Source of the DNA: Fistularia commersonii
Lineage: Eukaryota > Chordata > Actinopteri > Syngnathiformes > Fistulariidae
Assembly: GCA_037954325.1 (NCBI GenBank)
Contig: JBBMNZ010000021.1
Location: forward strand, 15,598,616-15,662,615
Length of the DNA stretch: 64,000 bases
Direction: 5' to 3'
Shown: positions 1-15,200 of the stretch, piece after piece
Position numbering within the stretch: the first letter of the stretch is position 1
Layout: every line of letters starts with the position of its first letter
Program-made: the position numbers and the translations under genes
Notes under the pieces: model-generated
What the model was told of the DNA's origin: nothing
What the model saw: the letters and a program-made list of their open reading frames with translations, nothing else
Database searches by the model: none

Positions 1-499
1 TATTTCTTTAGATGTTTTCTTGGTCAGTGCCAAATTATTGTATTACAACAAGCCTTTTTAGATTTCAAACGCCGTCAGATATCAAACACTGCGGACAATC
101 TTAAATCCTGCCAATTTGTATTTCGACTTCTCCAAGAGTACAATAATCCTGCTTTTTTTTTTTTTTTCCTCGCTGCAACACCTTGACACGAAAAAACCTC
201 TTCTTTCTCCGTGTCGGCTCCGCTCTTCACCCGTCTATCTCACGGCGTCTGTCGACTGTCGTGTTTCGCCGTCTCTTTGGCCGTAATTGTCTGTGATGTA
301 GGGGATACAACGTGCCTTCAGTTTAGCTTTAGCACCTCATTTAATACACCCGGCGTGGGTATAACCTAAGTTTCCTCTCCCGTTCTCTCCCTCACTGTCT
401 CTCCCCCTCCCCCTTCTCCATTTTCATTGAATTTGTCTTGCTTCCTCCATGTTCTTTTCTCATTTCCCCTTGATATTTCCTCTCCTCTCCTCTCTCTAG
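1..499 (+). other. camta1 intron (upstream part)
   Basis: This is intronic sequence ending in a pyrimidine tract and a CTAG acceptor at 499. I see no coding exon in it. The start codon and the first CG-1 exons of camta1 must lie to the left of the window. Confidence 0.7.
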
Positions 500-1196
500 T
501 GTCTGTATGGCTGCTACGTCCACTCCTCCATCATCCCCACCTTCCACCGTAGATGCTATTGGCTATTGCAGGTAAGCCAACCCCCTTCCCAACCTTTCCT
601 GATCTTGCACTGTAATGCACAAACACTACACGTGCACACACACACGCACACACACACACACACACACAGGCACACAATATCTTCGCAATAGATCTCAGTG
701 TAGATGTATAGCCTGATAACATAAGGTGCCCTAACACACACACACACACCTCGGCCCTTCACATTACCATTTAACACTCGTGTCCTTCCATTTTAAATCC
801 ACATTCTCCGGTCCAGAAAACAGATCTGCAGGAAATATAAAAGTTTTGTGATCGGCCTTCGCGCGTCACATATTTCATCTTTTGTCGAGAATACGGAGCA
901 AATACAGAAGCCGTCAATAAACACCCTGTTAATTCCAACTTAATGAGGTAGCGGTCATGATAAAGCTATATGATGGGGCTGAGTTTATCATCCTTCCCAT
1001 AGCTAGATATGTACCAAACTATGGTCTGCCTGCAGATCCCGTCTCAGAGATGATGCACTGATGAGGTCACTGATTTGCTACTAGTTACCGGACACAGTAT
1101 GCTACGGATCATATAGCATTCTGAGCTATACTACACGCTAACTTAAAGTGACCGTCAAGGACGCAGCAACTGCTATCTTTGAAAACACCCCAGAGC

Positions 1197-1235
<39 letters not shown>

Positions 1236-1338
1236 ACACTCATATGCACAGGTGTCCCCTGAGCATAAAGGCATGTTGTTTTTCATAGAGTTGTTGGATT
1301 CACTCTGCTGCTCATGTGAAAGTCAACAGTGTGCATGG

Positions 1339-1376
<38 letters not shown>

Positions 1377-2525
1377 TGCACGTCTTTCCCTCCGATGACC
1401 TTGAGATTGTCACCACAAACTGCAATAGAGAAAGTCGGCGGAGTATACGATTTCTCCGTGTTTGGTGTTACAGAAGCCGATCCCAACAAACCCTAGCTGT
1501 CTTATCTTTCTTCATCCTATCTCATCGTAGCAAACATCGCTACTTTAGATGTCACCCCCACTGGGCTTTAAGAACTCAGAGAGGCCAAAAATAGGAGCAA
1601 AAGTAAAAAGAGCTTCTTGTGTTACCGTGGAAACCTGTACGTGCCAACGAGCATTTTGTCATCAAACATAGACAAAGGAGAGCGCGTCGTGCGGGGCGGC
1701 CATAAGCCCCTCAATAAATTACCTTTGTCTATTGACATTTCGTCGCTTGTGTGAGCACGGGAAAAGATCAGCCGCGTTAAAAAAGGTTGGCTTAAATTGC
1801 ACGACGGAAAAGTGAAGTTCGAAACGTCTTGACAGCTGAGCGCGTGGGTTGAGGCTGTGTGAAGCTCTTGTCTGATGCCGGCACGGGAACGCCGATTTTG
1901 GAAGCGCGTCCCGATTCCCAGGGTCGCCAGCAGAAGGTGAGGAGGTTTCTGTAAAATGGCCGTCGACTTCATCAGCGTTAGACGGCAGGTGGCGCCATGA
2001 ATCTTAGCCTTCCGTATCATCCGTCTACCTGTGTCTCTGTTCATTTCAAAGAAAATATTGAATACCCAGCAATATTCATTTAAAATATGGATGAGCATAC
2101 ATATTTATGCATTCTTTGCCAACATTCCCCGCATAATTTGTCACATGAAATTTATAAGGACATTCTAGCCATCGGCCGTAAATTGAATATGCCCTTCCCC
2201 GATAGATTTTCGTTTACAGCGTGCTCGACGACTGTGACTCCGGGAGTCCAAAAATTATGAAAAGAACCCCCCTTTGCTTGATCCGTAATGTGCCATTTTC
2301 TGCTCTTTGCACAGATATCAAAACACATCAAAGAATATGATCATAAACGAGTCTGTGGGTGCTGTTGCATTGCACGGTGCGGCGCTGAAGCAGCCCACTG
2401 TGCCATCGTCTTTTGGAGAGAAAAGTGTTCTACCTCAGCAGGTCCTCCCCCTCACCTGAGTCTATCTACTGAATCTTTCATCAGGAGGAGCTTCTCTCTC
2501 TTGTCTCTCTTTCTACAGATACCAT

Positions 2526-2570
<45 letters not shown>

Positions 2571-2723
2571 CTCTCTCTCTCTCTCTCTGTCACACACACA
2601 CATGCACATACACACACTTGTTGAATCATTCATGGGAAATAAATTCTACAGGTCTGCTGGTGGCATTAGATATGGTGCGATCTGCTCTGACCTGCATCTG
2701 TTTCTCTCATTGAATCCGGAGAT

Positions 2724-2760
<37 letters not shown>

Positions 2761-3044
2761 ACGCACCCACCCCCCACATACTGCACACACGTCCACTGCC
2801 TGTGCAGGGTTTTAGAAAGTGATGAGTGGGCTGGAGCTGTTAAATGTTTTATGGACAGGTGAAAGAATCTTGTCTGACACGCTATGTCCGCCCTCCTCCC
2901 TGACCTCCACGTACTCTCCTGCTTTCTTTCCCCGTTTACCCCGCTGCTGTAAATAGTCTGTAGCACCATCTTCTCACCCATTTGAGGCAAAGAACATGAC
3001 AATTGAGTAGCAGATGAAGACGGGTGTTGTTTTACGGTCTTACG

Positions 3045-3075
<31 letters not shown>

Positions 3076-6000
3076 TGTAGAACCCGGACATTGTGCTGGT
3101 GCACTATCTGAATGTTCCGGCGGTGGACGACAGCGGGAAACCATGCGGTCCGGTTCTGTGCTCCATCAACACAGACAGAAAGGAGTGGGCCAAGTGGAGC
3201 AAGGAGGAGCTGATTGGACAGCTGAAACCCATGTGTGAGTTTGTCTTTTCCATCACTTCCCTCCCACTCCCGGCCTCTCATGTTTCAGCGCTCTCTCTTT
3301 TCGTAAACCTGAGATATGAGTCATCCTGTGTCAATAACAATAAGGCCGGCCATGCTGGAAGCCCGTCCGCGGTTTTGGAATTAATCCGAGGGGTGCCGCC
3401 GAAGTAAAACTAAAAAAATCTATTCCTCAACGTGTGCTACTATTTATCTAAGGACGAGCGTGTCGCTGGAAATGAAGAATCAAAGCAGGTTACGGCAGGT
3501 TCCAGTGGGGTGGGTCCGCTTCACTCGTCATGCCGCCTGGAAACGTCTCCCCGTCAGAACGCGAACGCGACATCCCGCTACAAACCGGTGCATTGTCAGG
3601 ACGTGTATTTTTATTCGGGCACGCCAGACAGACTTTTTACAGATTTATGGCTTTTGCTTTTGCTCTAGCGTTTACGATTCTAACAGTCAGCACCATGCCG
3701 CCACCTACAGGCCTGCTTACGTCACACGGGGTGGGATTGAGGGAAAGAAGACAGAGGTGCCCAAAATATCCGACATGTATTATTCATAAATGAGCATCAG
3801 AGAGAGTAGATAACCCCGCCATACACACCGACAGCCTTACACAATTACCTAAGCTCACCCATTTTTATCCCAGTAAGGCAAGTAAGGACAGCCTCCCAAA
3901 ACTAAGTGGCTTGTTGACTTAAAAAGCATCTCACTTCTCACTCCACCAATGAATCACATTCCCTCTCTCCACTCTGTCTGGCCTAATTTGCTCATTTTTC
4001 CCTTCCCTGGCAACGCTCTCCTGATCACTGACTTGGTACAACTTCAAGTACTTTGTTTTTGTCCAATTTCCCCGCTATGTGACTAATAAAGGATTATCTT
4101 AAAAGGATTGGCGCCTGCGTGATATTGTATTTTCGGCTCAATTTTCAAACACAAAAAAAAAAGACCGTTTAGCCCGAAAATATACATCTTGCTCTCAGAT
4201 GTGTGACTATGGATAGCATGAGCCGTTCATCCGCGACAGTCCGTGCTGGAGAATTTATGAACCAGTGCGCAGTTCACACGTAAGACACTGGAGGGCGCCA
4301 TAACTCTGAAGCAAACGTACATGAGGTATGGCGGCGTCACGTCCGTTGACCCGAGCGGAGAAAAGTGGCCCGTTTCGTCTCACACGCCGTCGTGTTCGTG
4401 TCCCTTCGCAGGCGCGGGAAGCAGCCTCCATCAGAAATGCTCCAGCGTGAAGCAGCGCATCATCTCGTCCAAGCAGGAGTCGGGCGCCGCCGCGGGAGGG
4501 GGCGCCGCCGTCGGCGCCGGTATGGCGGCGGGCCAGAGAGCGGAGGAAGTGGACGGCACGGAGGTCCAGAACAGCGACGTGTCCGAGGGCCAGACGGAAC
4601 CCAGTCCCGGAGGGCGCAGGAGCAGAGCGGGCGGAGGAGACAGGAGGAACGGCAGGATAACGAAACCCTCCCTCCTCCCCCAGAGCAGCATGGAGGTATC
4701 TTCGTCCACCTCCGCCAACCAGGTGGAGGTCCCCGACACCACCCAGAGCTCCCCGTTGTCCATCACCAGCGACATGGCCGACAGCCCCGCGCTCGCCATC
4801 GGAGCCGGCTTGTCGCAGAGCACGGCCGTGTTCATGTCCGAAGTCACCACCCTGACGGGGGACTCGGTTTATTCTGCGGGCCACACACACCTGCTGGCGT
4901 CCACCCACGACAGCGCCACCGCCGGCATCCTGCTGGCCGTCGCCCCCGAAAACCAGAGGTTCGCTTCGTTTCCCGGAGGGGTGGGCTTGGGGGAGGGAGA
5001 ATTGGTGCTCTCCAGCTCTCTGGACTCGAGCGGAGGAGTCAGCCTCCCGGAGACCACCATGACCTTTGACCCGGACTGCTTTCTCAACAATCCGAAGCAG
5101 GGTCAGACGTACGGAGGAGGCGGAGGGAAGACCGAGGGCTGTAACGGCGACGACGGAGGACTCCACTGTTCCTCCAACGGATTTGTCTACAACCCGGCCC
5201 TCGTCAACAACATCAAGACAGAAAGCGCCCCGCTGGAGCCCCCCCTGGCCACTCAGAGTAGCTACGTAGGAGAGGGGACGGGCCTCAGCCCCAGCACCAC
5301 CCTGGAGCAGATGGACTTCAGCGCCGTGATGTCGTCCGCCTGCGTGCCGAGCCTGACGCAGCCGGCGCACCACTCCTCCTCCAACCTCTTCCTCCAGGCC
5401 TCCTCCCAGACGGGCCCGTCCTCCCAGCTGCAGACCAACGGCACCGAGGCGCCGCAGGAATCCGGAGAAGCCCAGGCCTACATCGGCCTGTCGACGGTGC
5501 CGACGGACTCTCCCGTCACCAACGGGGACCCCCACGCCCACTTCCAGCAGGCCAGCCCCGATCAGCAGGCCCTGTGCGGGAGGAACGGCCAGGGGACGGC
5601 GGTGGCCCCTTTCCCCATCACGCCCCAGGACGCCGCCGCGGAGCAGTCGAGCGGCAGGGTTCACCGGGAAGTCGGGGGCTTAGACAAGACTCCTGAGAGC
5701 GGAGGGGAGCTGCTGCTCAAGGCCGGGGATCCTCACAAAGCCTTTGCGAGCGTGGAGACCGAACACTACCTTCAACCTACGGATGAAAACGGAGGCGGCG
5801 AGGAGGGGGGAGGAAGCGCCGGGGCGGCCGGAGGAGGGGAAAGCGAAATCCTTTGCAATGGCGTGAGCTTGTCGGGCGCCGGCAACTCGGTGGTGTCCAG
5901 TCCTCAGTCGATAGCGGCCGGCGCCGGCATGGACGGGGCGCTCTACAGCTCTCCCCTCCCGCAGCAAGGCGGAGGGGTGACCGCCGCGTCGGCCGGGGCG

Positions 6001-8409
6001 GGAGCGGCCATCAGCCTGGAGGGCTTCGAGGCTTCCTTCGGGAGCCAGTTCTCCGATCTCATCAACGACTTCATCTCGGTGGAGGGGTCCGGAGGCGGGG
6101 TGGGGGCGGCCGTCACCGGGGTTCTGATGCCCCAGGAGGGGGCGGGGGGAGAGGAGCAGGGCGCCGGAGCCGGACACCTCCAGGGCTCGGAGGTGGAGCA
6201 GGGGGCTCTGGGGCTGCTCCAGGAGACCGGGAGGCTGTTCGGTGTGACCGACTACTCGCCGGAGTGGTCTTATCCAGAGGTTAGTAAACCCACCGTGATT
6301 ACCCTTCATTATTTATTCATTTACGCCGCTCCCCGCAGTAAAATCTGTCCATCCGACGCATGATTGACGACGGCCCGTGCTGGAGTTAACCATCTCGCGC
6401 GGCACAAATTGTACCAAGACTCCCAGCGTGTCTGTCTGATCATTAAGAAGTCAGAATATCTCAGACTCAGCTGATTGGATTTTAATGAGATTTCAATATT
6501 ACACTGATTCCCCTGGGTGGATTAATTAATTCATCCATGTACCACATATAATATCTGAGACACCGCTAATGTCGCTCCATTACGGTAGAAGCTCGCGTTG
6601 CCCGCAACCACTGCTTTTAGGTAGTTAGATAATAGCCTGACACATTTTCTAGCCACTCTTTTAAGGTCAAAATTGCCAAAGCTACAATTCGAGGCCATCG
6701 GAAGACATCGGGCCGACTGTTCAAAGCAGAACGACCAGCCAAAAAGGCCGTAGTTTGGTCCTTCTCCGGACCTCCCTCCCGTCCAGAAGTCGGGGCCGTC
6801 GCAGCCCCTCGTTCTGCCACGAATCCGGACCCGCCGGCGATTTTTCGGGACGAAGTCGTCTTCTATTTTTAAGCGAGGCCTCGCAAACCCGTGTTATAAG
6901 TTTCACCCTGTCGAGAGGGCCTCTCCCTGGGCTGAAATTTACAGCGCACTCCGCCGCCGATCCGGAGCCTGCCGGATACTACGCGTCTAAGACCTCTGTT
7001 TGTGCTCCAGGGCGGAGTAAAGGTGCTCATCACGGGTCCGTGGCTGGAGTCGAGCAGCGAGTACAGCTGCCTCTTTGACCACATCAGCGTCCCTGCTGCC
7101 CTCATACAGCCCGGTGTGCTGCGCTGTTACTGCCCAGGTGAACCAGCGACACCTCACACACACACCGCTTCTACACCAACCCCGCCGTGCTCCATAGGAA
7201 CCGTGCCACCGCGCTGCATTTGAATCGGTGTATACGTACATGAACATATATATCAGAACAATTAGAAGATAGTCGTGCGAGCGGTGGCACCGGGTGTCGG
7301 CGGGCCCGTACAGTACAGCTCGCCTCTGCCCGCAAATACTTCATCGGATAGGAAGTGACACATGAGTGGCGTCGACGCAAACATCACTGACACACCCGCG
7401 AGGCACGGCGTCTCCCCTGCGGGCGCACGCCGACGAAAGAAACGGCGCACACTTACACTCTATGACGTGTGAACTTATTGCCACGACGTGACATTTACTT
7501 CTCCTCACGATCCTTTCCAGCCCACGACACGGGACTGGTCATGCTGCAAGTAGCAATGGGCGGCGAGGTCATCTCCTCCTCCGTGGTGTTTGAGTACAAG
7601 GCGCGCGACCTGCCGGCCCTCCCGTCTTCTCAGCATGACTGGCTGTCACTGGACGGTGAGAGCATGTGTTATCCGCTCAGACGCAAAGTACAATGACACT
7701 GTGACCGGCGCCGAGATCAACGCAAGAGATGGACGTTTTGCATGCATGCATGCATATATGTACGCTTTGTGATGACATCTTACTCGTCAAATAGGTACCC
7801 GCAAAAATAACACACCCAAATGGCCCTCTCCTTATTTGTGTGTCGCACCCAACACCTGTGTGTGTGTGCCCTGATGCTAAATAGCACCCCCCAGGCCAGG
7901 CTCTGCTGCTGAGCGCGTTTCGTGGACGCGGGACGGTTTTGTCAGAGCTGTTTTTTTTGCTCCGGAGGTGAAATGATGTGAATTCAATTACAGCTTTGTG
8001 TCGGACGCCCGCGGGGAGGGGCGGGGTGGGACGGGGCGGGGGGTGATTTACACGTGATCTGCGAATCGTGCGTGAAGATGCAGATGGAAACACGCTCGGA
8101 GCCGCGCAGGGCTCCCCTGCCCAGGGTGCTCTGTATTCGCCCCCATCCCGGCGTTGCGCAATGCGGCAATGCGGCTCCGCGGTCACAGCAGGCTGCGTGT
8201 GAGCTGCAAGGCAGCGGCAAGGACGCCGTGGCGCGACAGCCGTCCACTCTCAACGTCGCGGGTGTTTGGCCCACCTGACACACAACCACACACACACACT
8301 CACACACACATATAGGTCATACTTATGGGACAACATACAAACACACTTTGTCGGTTCTCGGTCCCTTTGTTTTGTCCCCCTCCCCTCAAAGCTGGGGAGA
8401 AATGACGGG

Positions 8410-8472
<63 letters not shown>

Positions 8473-8637
8473 GGGGGGGTTGCGGGTTCGAAGATGCGCC
8501 GTCGTTCTAGCTGGCTGTGCGCCGGGGACGGCCGAGCCTCCTGCAGCTCCGAGCGTGGCGGGCTCATTTAAAGCGCCTCAGCAGCAGACAACGTGGAGAC
8601 TCTCCCCTCTCTCGCTCTCTCTCTCCCCCCATCTCCA

Positions 8638-8693
<56 letters not shown>

Positions 8694-9232
8694 CCCCCTC
8701 TTCCCCTTCCCCTCCCTCTCTGGTAGATTTGTGAGTCGCTCACTTCAAACTAACGGGCTTGTGCAGGAGCGGGAACAAAGAGCGGCGCAGAAATAGGGAC
8801 ACTCGCTGTGTGGGTTCGTAGATGTTTGCCTTCTGAATGTGTGACCTCCAACCGGCTCGGGGTCTGTGTGTGTGTGTGTGTGAGAGTGTGTGTTTCTCTG
8901 TGTGTGTGTGTTTTGCATGAGCGTTGTTTTCTTTGTGTTTCTTTTGTTGTTGTTGTTGTTGTTGTTGTTGCGCCGATGCTTGTATTTTTCCCTCTGTCTC
9001 GAAAAGCACGGACCTCGTAGTAGTAAAGCCCGGGGGCTGCTTTTTGCATTTAGTCAGGATCTAACGGTTCCACGCGTGGATCCAGGCAGGAGATGCACAG
9101 ACGCCACAAGTGCACACGCGTTGTTCGCGCGCCGGACGTGTTGACGCGGCCCCGCTTTGTTGCAGCCGCTTCACACGCCCCCGTTCACCGTCATTGATTG
9201 ACCAGCAACTCAGTAACACACGCTGGCGCGAC

Positions 9233-9291
<59 letters not shown>

Positions 9292-12200
9292 CCCCAGGCC
9301 CGTAGGCACAGATGATGAGCAGATGTTGTCGATCAGCCCGTCTGAGGTGTCGGTTTTCAGTTTGATGGAAGTTTGCCGTGCAGCCGGTTCTTCTCCAGGA
9401 GGAACACTGGAGCGGGAATAAAATGTATTTATGTGAGGATGAGCAGATGAATCGTGTTCCAAACAAGCATTGATTCACTTTCAGGCCATTGTTATTGTTG
9501 TTGTTGTTGATATATGACTATATTGCATCCTATTCTCCCAGCTGCGTTTTTAAAAATGTTCCCTTTTCACCACATTCATGCACGGGTTGGTGTTTTTATG
9601 TGTTGTCACGGAGACCCTTTGTGTACACAAAAGAAGCCAGGAGGTAAACAACCTCGCAGGAAAGGCACCGGCACAACCCGTTTAAAGGTGCGATCTTATC
9701 TGGAAGCGAAGCCTAATAGCACCGTATCAACAATATCCATCAGCTTTATTTGTTCTCAAGCAGTGCATCATGAATCTAAGTGACGGCCCTTTCCCTTAAA
9801 AGTTGTGCCGTCATTTTTAACCCAACTCTTTCCCCACTTATTTCACAATTGTGTTATTTACATAAAGAACTGGCTAGTTGAACAAAATAACAGGGCCGGT
9901 GCTCCTATCAAACTGATCTTTAAGCTTGTTGTCATTTTCAAAGATCTCTCATGTCAACACATCTTGAGACTGGCCTCGGTTCAGTGCACGGTGTGCGTCC
10001 TCTTGCACAGACTTGGTTCAAACCCATGTCGCTGGTAGGCGTGTGTGTGTGGGGGGGGGGGGGGGGGGGGGGTATTTCATGAGTCCGGCAGCAGAAATAT
10101 TGGATTGTTTTTTTTTTTACTCTGGGAGAAAAACATCCCCTTCCCCCCTCGGACCGAAGTGGATTTAGCTGGCGTCTCGGTTGTCACTGTTGTAGCTCCA
10201 CCTTTTTTTTTTTCTGTGTTTCGCTGACGGTACCGCAGACAGTAGGAAGAAAAGTAGGGGTGAAAGGAGAGGGGGGAAAGCAGAGCTGCAGGTGCAGGGA
10301 TGCTCTGCTCTGCTCTGCTCTGTGCTGCTGCAGCGCTGGAACAAAGACTCAAACTCATGAACCTCACTGTCTGTGAGCAGTTACATGCTCCAGGGTCGGT
10401 ACTTTACCGGCTACTACGTCATAACCTCGGGTTTTTTCTCCGGCGTTCAGCCCCTCGGAGCACACACGGCCTCGGCCTCTTAGCCTCTCCAGCTCAGATT
10501 TCTTAGATATGATTGTTTTTCAAGTCAATATATCATGCAAACAGATAGCCCTCTCACGTTCTATTTATTCCACCTTACTGTTTAAAGATACCCAGTTCAG
10601 GATGTCCATCTTGGAGCGTCTGGAGCAGATGGAACAGAGGATGGCGGAGATAACCAATCAGAACCCCAACTCTGAAACCATGGCAACCAAGGGTGGAGGA
10701 GTGGAAGGAGGGGGAGCCACCGATCAGCAGCCTCAAGTAAGGCAGCAAGATTGAGTTTGGTTTAGGTGAAAGATTATTTTACGGAGTGCTCTCTTTTCTT
10801 TTGCTCGCACACTAGCTCGGATCCTCAGTCAGGCAAAGAAATCCAACCGAACGACTTGTCATTTTAAAAAAACAACCAAACTAATAAAAGAATCAATTCA
10901 TGGTGCATTACATCGATAATCAAAAGCATTTTTCGTGACCTGTCCTGACCAAAGGTAACACACTGTATGCAAATTTTCTCTCACGTTGGATTTCCGTGCT
11001 CGGCGGATGGAGATTAAGAGGGATTTTCATGGCGTGCAGCTTTGCTCGGTACCGCCACAGAAGTCATTCGTGCCAAAGTTGTCACAGAATGTCAACAGGG
11101 CGTTTAGCCACACAACCTCGGTTTTATCGAGGAGGTTCCCAGTTTAAGCCTTTTCCCTGGAGCGTAAATAATTCACTGTATTGATTCTCAAACAGAGATC
11201 AGAATGGATTAGTTATTTCAGTTATGTTCATCTGTTGCTATCAAAAAGAGATGGGGGAGAGATTAAATATCATACTTAGCACGCCATGGGTTGAGGAACG
11301 AGGAAGAACAAGAACAATAGAAAGTCTCGCACGCAGGAATAAGACACACTGAAAATCCTCTTGTTTGTTTTGTCCTCTTTGGCAATTACGCTCGGATTGT
11401 GATTGAAGTGCAAGCCGCGTGTCCATCACTGGCCAAGTCAGTCGCAAGCTGTATCTACATGCACACACGGGTTTTTACACGAAAAAAGCCGAAAACACGC
11501 CGGCGCCCGTTGTCCCGCCGCTCGATGTGCGCAGAATCGACGCCGCTCATCAATTTTCCTCTTCCTGGGCAAGCTCGTTGGCTTCCAGGCCTGTTTGGCT
11601 CCAAGAAAACGCGAGGAGCCTTTGAGAAAAAAAGAGGAGATTAACACTTCAAAACACCTTTCTGCCGCAAGTACATCGCTGCAAAAACAACCATTTACAT
11701 AACAGACGTTTAAAATCTGACAGCAAACAGGAACCTGCTCAGAGACTTCAGAAACCACAGGTCAGATGAAGCGATGGATAAGGATATCATGAACGCTCCC
11801 TCAAACAGAGTGACGAGGCTGTTCTGGGCAAGGATATCTTTTGCTCGGATTTGTATCGTTATTGCTATCACAGCACACGAGCGTTTGAAAAGTCACCAGG
11901 AGTTGATGAATGACCCATTGGTATTCAACAGTCGAACCACTCAAAACCCTCGCGTTTGGATTTTTATCACAGATCGCCGCTGTCACTGTGCTCAGCAGAG
12001 CTCCGACCGCGGCCAAGAGGCTGCGTCCAGCCCAGGGATTTAAGTCAAAGATATTCTTATCTTTAGTTTTAAAAAGGCAAGCAATCAGAGACGGAAAATC
12101 AAACGCTTTAATGCATGGAGTGCACCGCTTTTCATTTTTATCCTCGAGTCACGGAGTGCCCAGAGATTCCAGGTCCTGACGGAGCGTGTCAAACTACCCT

Positions 12201-15200
12201 CCGGCTTTCAAAGCGTCAAAAGACCAGCCGTGTTGACGAACATTTTCAAAACAGCATCAAAAGGCTTTGGGAATCGAAGGGATCTCGGCGGGTTCACGGA
12301 CTCGTGTGCTGAGCCTTTTCTTATTTTTCTCCAATCCCACAGATCTCTCCTGACCAGGGTTCTTTCGAGGGTCGAGTCGTGGTCGTGTGCGAGAAGATGA
12401 TGTCTCAGCCTTGCTGGGCGTCCTCTAATCAGCTGGTTCATAGTAAGAACTCCAGAGGAATGACTTTACTGCACCTGGCTGCAGCTCAGGGCTACGCGGG
12501 GCTCATTCAGACGCTGATTCGCTGGCGGTGAGTGCCGTGCACGCATGACGCACCCTCCTCGTGATTGTGCAGACAGTTAATTTCATGGTTTCACGCTCGT
12601 CTCGCTCCGCAGCACTAAACACGCTGACAGTATTGACCTTGAGCTGGAGGTAGATCCTCTCAACGTTGACCACTTCTCCTGCACGCCTCTGGTGAGCGGC
12701 CGGTTCCAGCAGCGTACGGTCCACCCTCCTCGCCCCGCCGCTAACGTGCCCGCCTCTTTTCCCAGATGTGGGCTTGTGCTTTGGGTCATACCGAGGCGGC
12801 GTTGGTGCTTTACCAGTGGGACCCCAGAGCTCTGGCTATCCCCGATTCCCTCGGACGCCTGCCGCTCAACATAGCCCGATCCCGGGGCCACACTCGGTTA
12901 GCCGAGCTCCTAGAACAGCTGCAACAGACTCCTCAGGCTCAGGGCCAGCCCGCCGACACCTGGATGGACAGGTGGCGAGGAGACGGCCAGCTCGGCAGGA
13001 GAAGCAACGCACACACCTCCAACCCGAACTCAGGTGGGGCGCTTCGCTCTTGGACCGGGACGAGACATTTATTCTCAAATACGCGTCAAGAAGTTTCCCT
13101 CCTGGCCGTGACGGCGGTTAAACCTGTATGAAAAACCGGCGCTTATTCCATTCACCGGCTGTCAGCCGTTTCCCAAACACTTGGGCACACGGCTAAAACA
13201 AATTCATAAATTTGTGAATTATTTATCACTCCGGCACTGCGAGGATGATTTACGGCCCTTCTAGCCCGAGTGGCTTTCACGCTCAAACACTGAAAAATGC
13301 CGTTGTCTTTGCACACGCGTCGCAGAGACGCCAGGCCAAAGCGCTTTTCTTTAAAGCGGCCGCACCTGAAATTCCGGACGCTCTTCGTTTCTGAGGTAAC
13401 GATGAACCGTCGGTGTCTATTTGCATCTCCAGCAGTCTGTGGTTTTGTTTTGGCCTAGTTGCAAAAGAAGCTCAGCGCACGTGTAATGATCCCCGTCATT
13501 TCGTGGCGGCACAGATCTTGACTGCTGGTGTAGTTTATAGTTTTATTTGCAACCATTGAAAAACAAAACGTAAAAACGACAACCGCCGTAAAAGCTTGTG
13601 CCCTATTACGGGTTCATATCAAAAGTAGAAAAATAAAACTTCACATAGAGGATGCCGTAACTTTCTCGAGTAAGCGCTCTCGCAATACAACCGTTTTTCT
13701 GGCGGAAGCAATAAAATAAAATCCTCTTACCAAAATAAAATATCAAATTCGGAAAACACAATCAAACCATTGACCTGAAATAATAACACATTTTAGGTGA
13801 TTATTTACAGCACGCGTTCTCACTATGAATAAGTGCGCTCGGGCTCGATCGGCCGGGACACGGCTTTGCATGAATGCTCGGTTAAAGCGGGTTTAACGTC
13901 GGGTCCGATTCTTAGAGTTGCTTTCACACGTCGATATCCCTTGAAGGCGGCGGTGCTCGTGTGAAAGGGGTTTTATTGTCGTTTCTCCAGAGCTGAGGAG
14001 AGCCCGGACAGAGACCCACTCAGACAACCGGAACCAGAACTGGAGCCAAAACGGACAAAGAGCCTCACAGGGAACCCAGGGAGAACAGGGAGGTCCACCC
14101 CCTGCCAAAAGACTGAAACCCAGCCCGGACACTCAGCAACAGCTCACTAACTCAGCCCCCGCCGCCAACGCCAACGTCAATGCCAACGCCCTCACCTCGC
14201 TCCTGGCCTCCTCCCAGAGTCCCAACCCGCAGCGTCCTCTCCTGCCCGGCCCCGTGCAAACTCAACCCTCCAACCTCAGCTGTCAAACCGCACCTCCGGC
14301 GAGCGCCAGCCCCGCGCGGCCTCAGCCCCCCGCCTCCCACTTCCCCCACCTGCAGGCCAGGATAGGGGGATCCGCAGGGGGCACCAGGTGGAGTCTGAGG
14401 CAGACCCTGGGCCAGCGCAGCCTGGCCAGGAGGATCTTAGGAAAGGAACGACTGGCCATTCACCTGCGGCAAAGGGTGGTGTCCGACAGGGGGGAGGAGA
14501 CGGAGCTGCTGACCTATCAGGATAACACAGAGGACCTGCAGGTAGAAAGGGAAAACACGCGCGGCGCACGTGTTTTTAGTTTTTAATCACGGCGTCGGTA
14601 ATTTATTCACTGCGTTCTTCTTGAGGTTACCTTTCTTGTCTCCCGTGGGATAAAACCGTCTCAAATCAAACAGAGACCTTGAACAAAAGCTTTTTTGGAA
14701 TATCAACAAACTCCAAGTTGAGGAAAAACACAGGGAACATGAAAAGCGTTGAAAACACAGACATCTTAGAACGTGAATGATAACAGACAAAATATCTCTT
14801 TTCTTCACGCATGCACAAGTGGTCGGTGCAGGCCTTGTTTCGCCTACAGCCTGCCGCCGTGCTTCCCCCTACAATTAACTTTCATTGACATTCATATGCG
14901 TGACATGTGGGCCACCCCGCCTGAGCCGGCGCTGCTGCAGAGCCGCCTCTACCGGCCCCGTCTGGCTGCTCTGTTTGCCTTTCATAATGGCCATCAATTA
15001 TACAGGCTTTCTTTTCATTTCATTCTACGTCGTGGTCCGGGAGAGTAGTAACCAGAGGATGGTCACGTGGTTTTTATGTAGTGTCACTCTGCAAGAGAGA
15101 GAGGGAGGGAGTTCAACCAGGAAACACTGCGATTCACATGGTGTTCTTGGAAAATGGCCTAAATGTGGATTTGAACGGGATCAAAATCTATGCATTATTA

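Larger units (their letters stand above)
500..3234 (+). other. camta1: camta1 CG-1 domain exons (500-571 and 3081-3234)
   Basis: The first exon encodes CLYGCYVHSSIIPTFHRR and six more residues. The second encodes NPDIVLVHYLNVPAVDD through EELIGQLKPM. Both are close to identical to the middle of the vertebrate CAMTA CG-1 DNA-binding domain. The second exon ends with one nucleotide of a split codon (phase 1). The 2.5-kb intron between them carries several CA repeats and no other recognisable exon. Confidence 0.93.

Noticed and set aside
1622..2098. A 158-codon minus-strand frame in the camta1 intron
   Set aside because: No recognisable domain, no supporting splice or promoter signal, and no similarity I can identify.
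4255..5664. A 469-codon minus-strand frame
   Set aside because: Shadow of the GC-rich camta1 central exon; the plus strand carries the conserved protein.
8266..9478. Frames with His-Thr, Cys-Val or Ser-Leu runs
   Set aside because: Translations of CA, TG and CT microsatellites in a camta1 intron.
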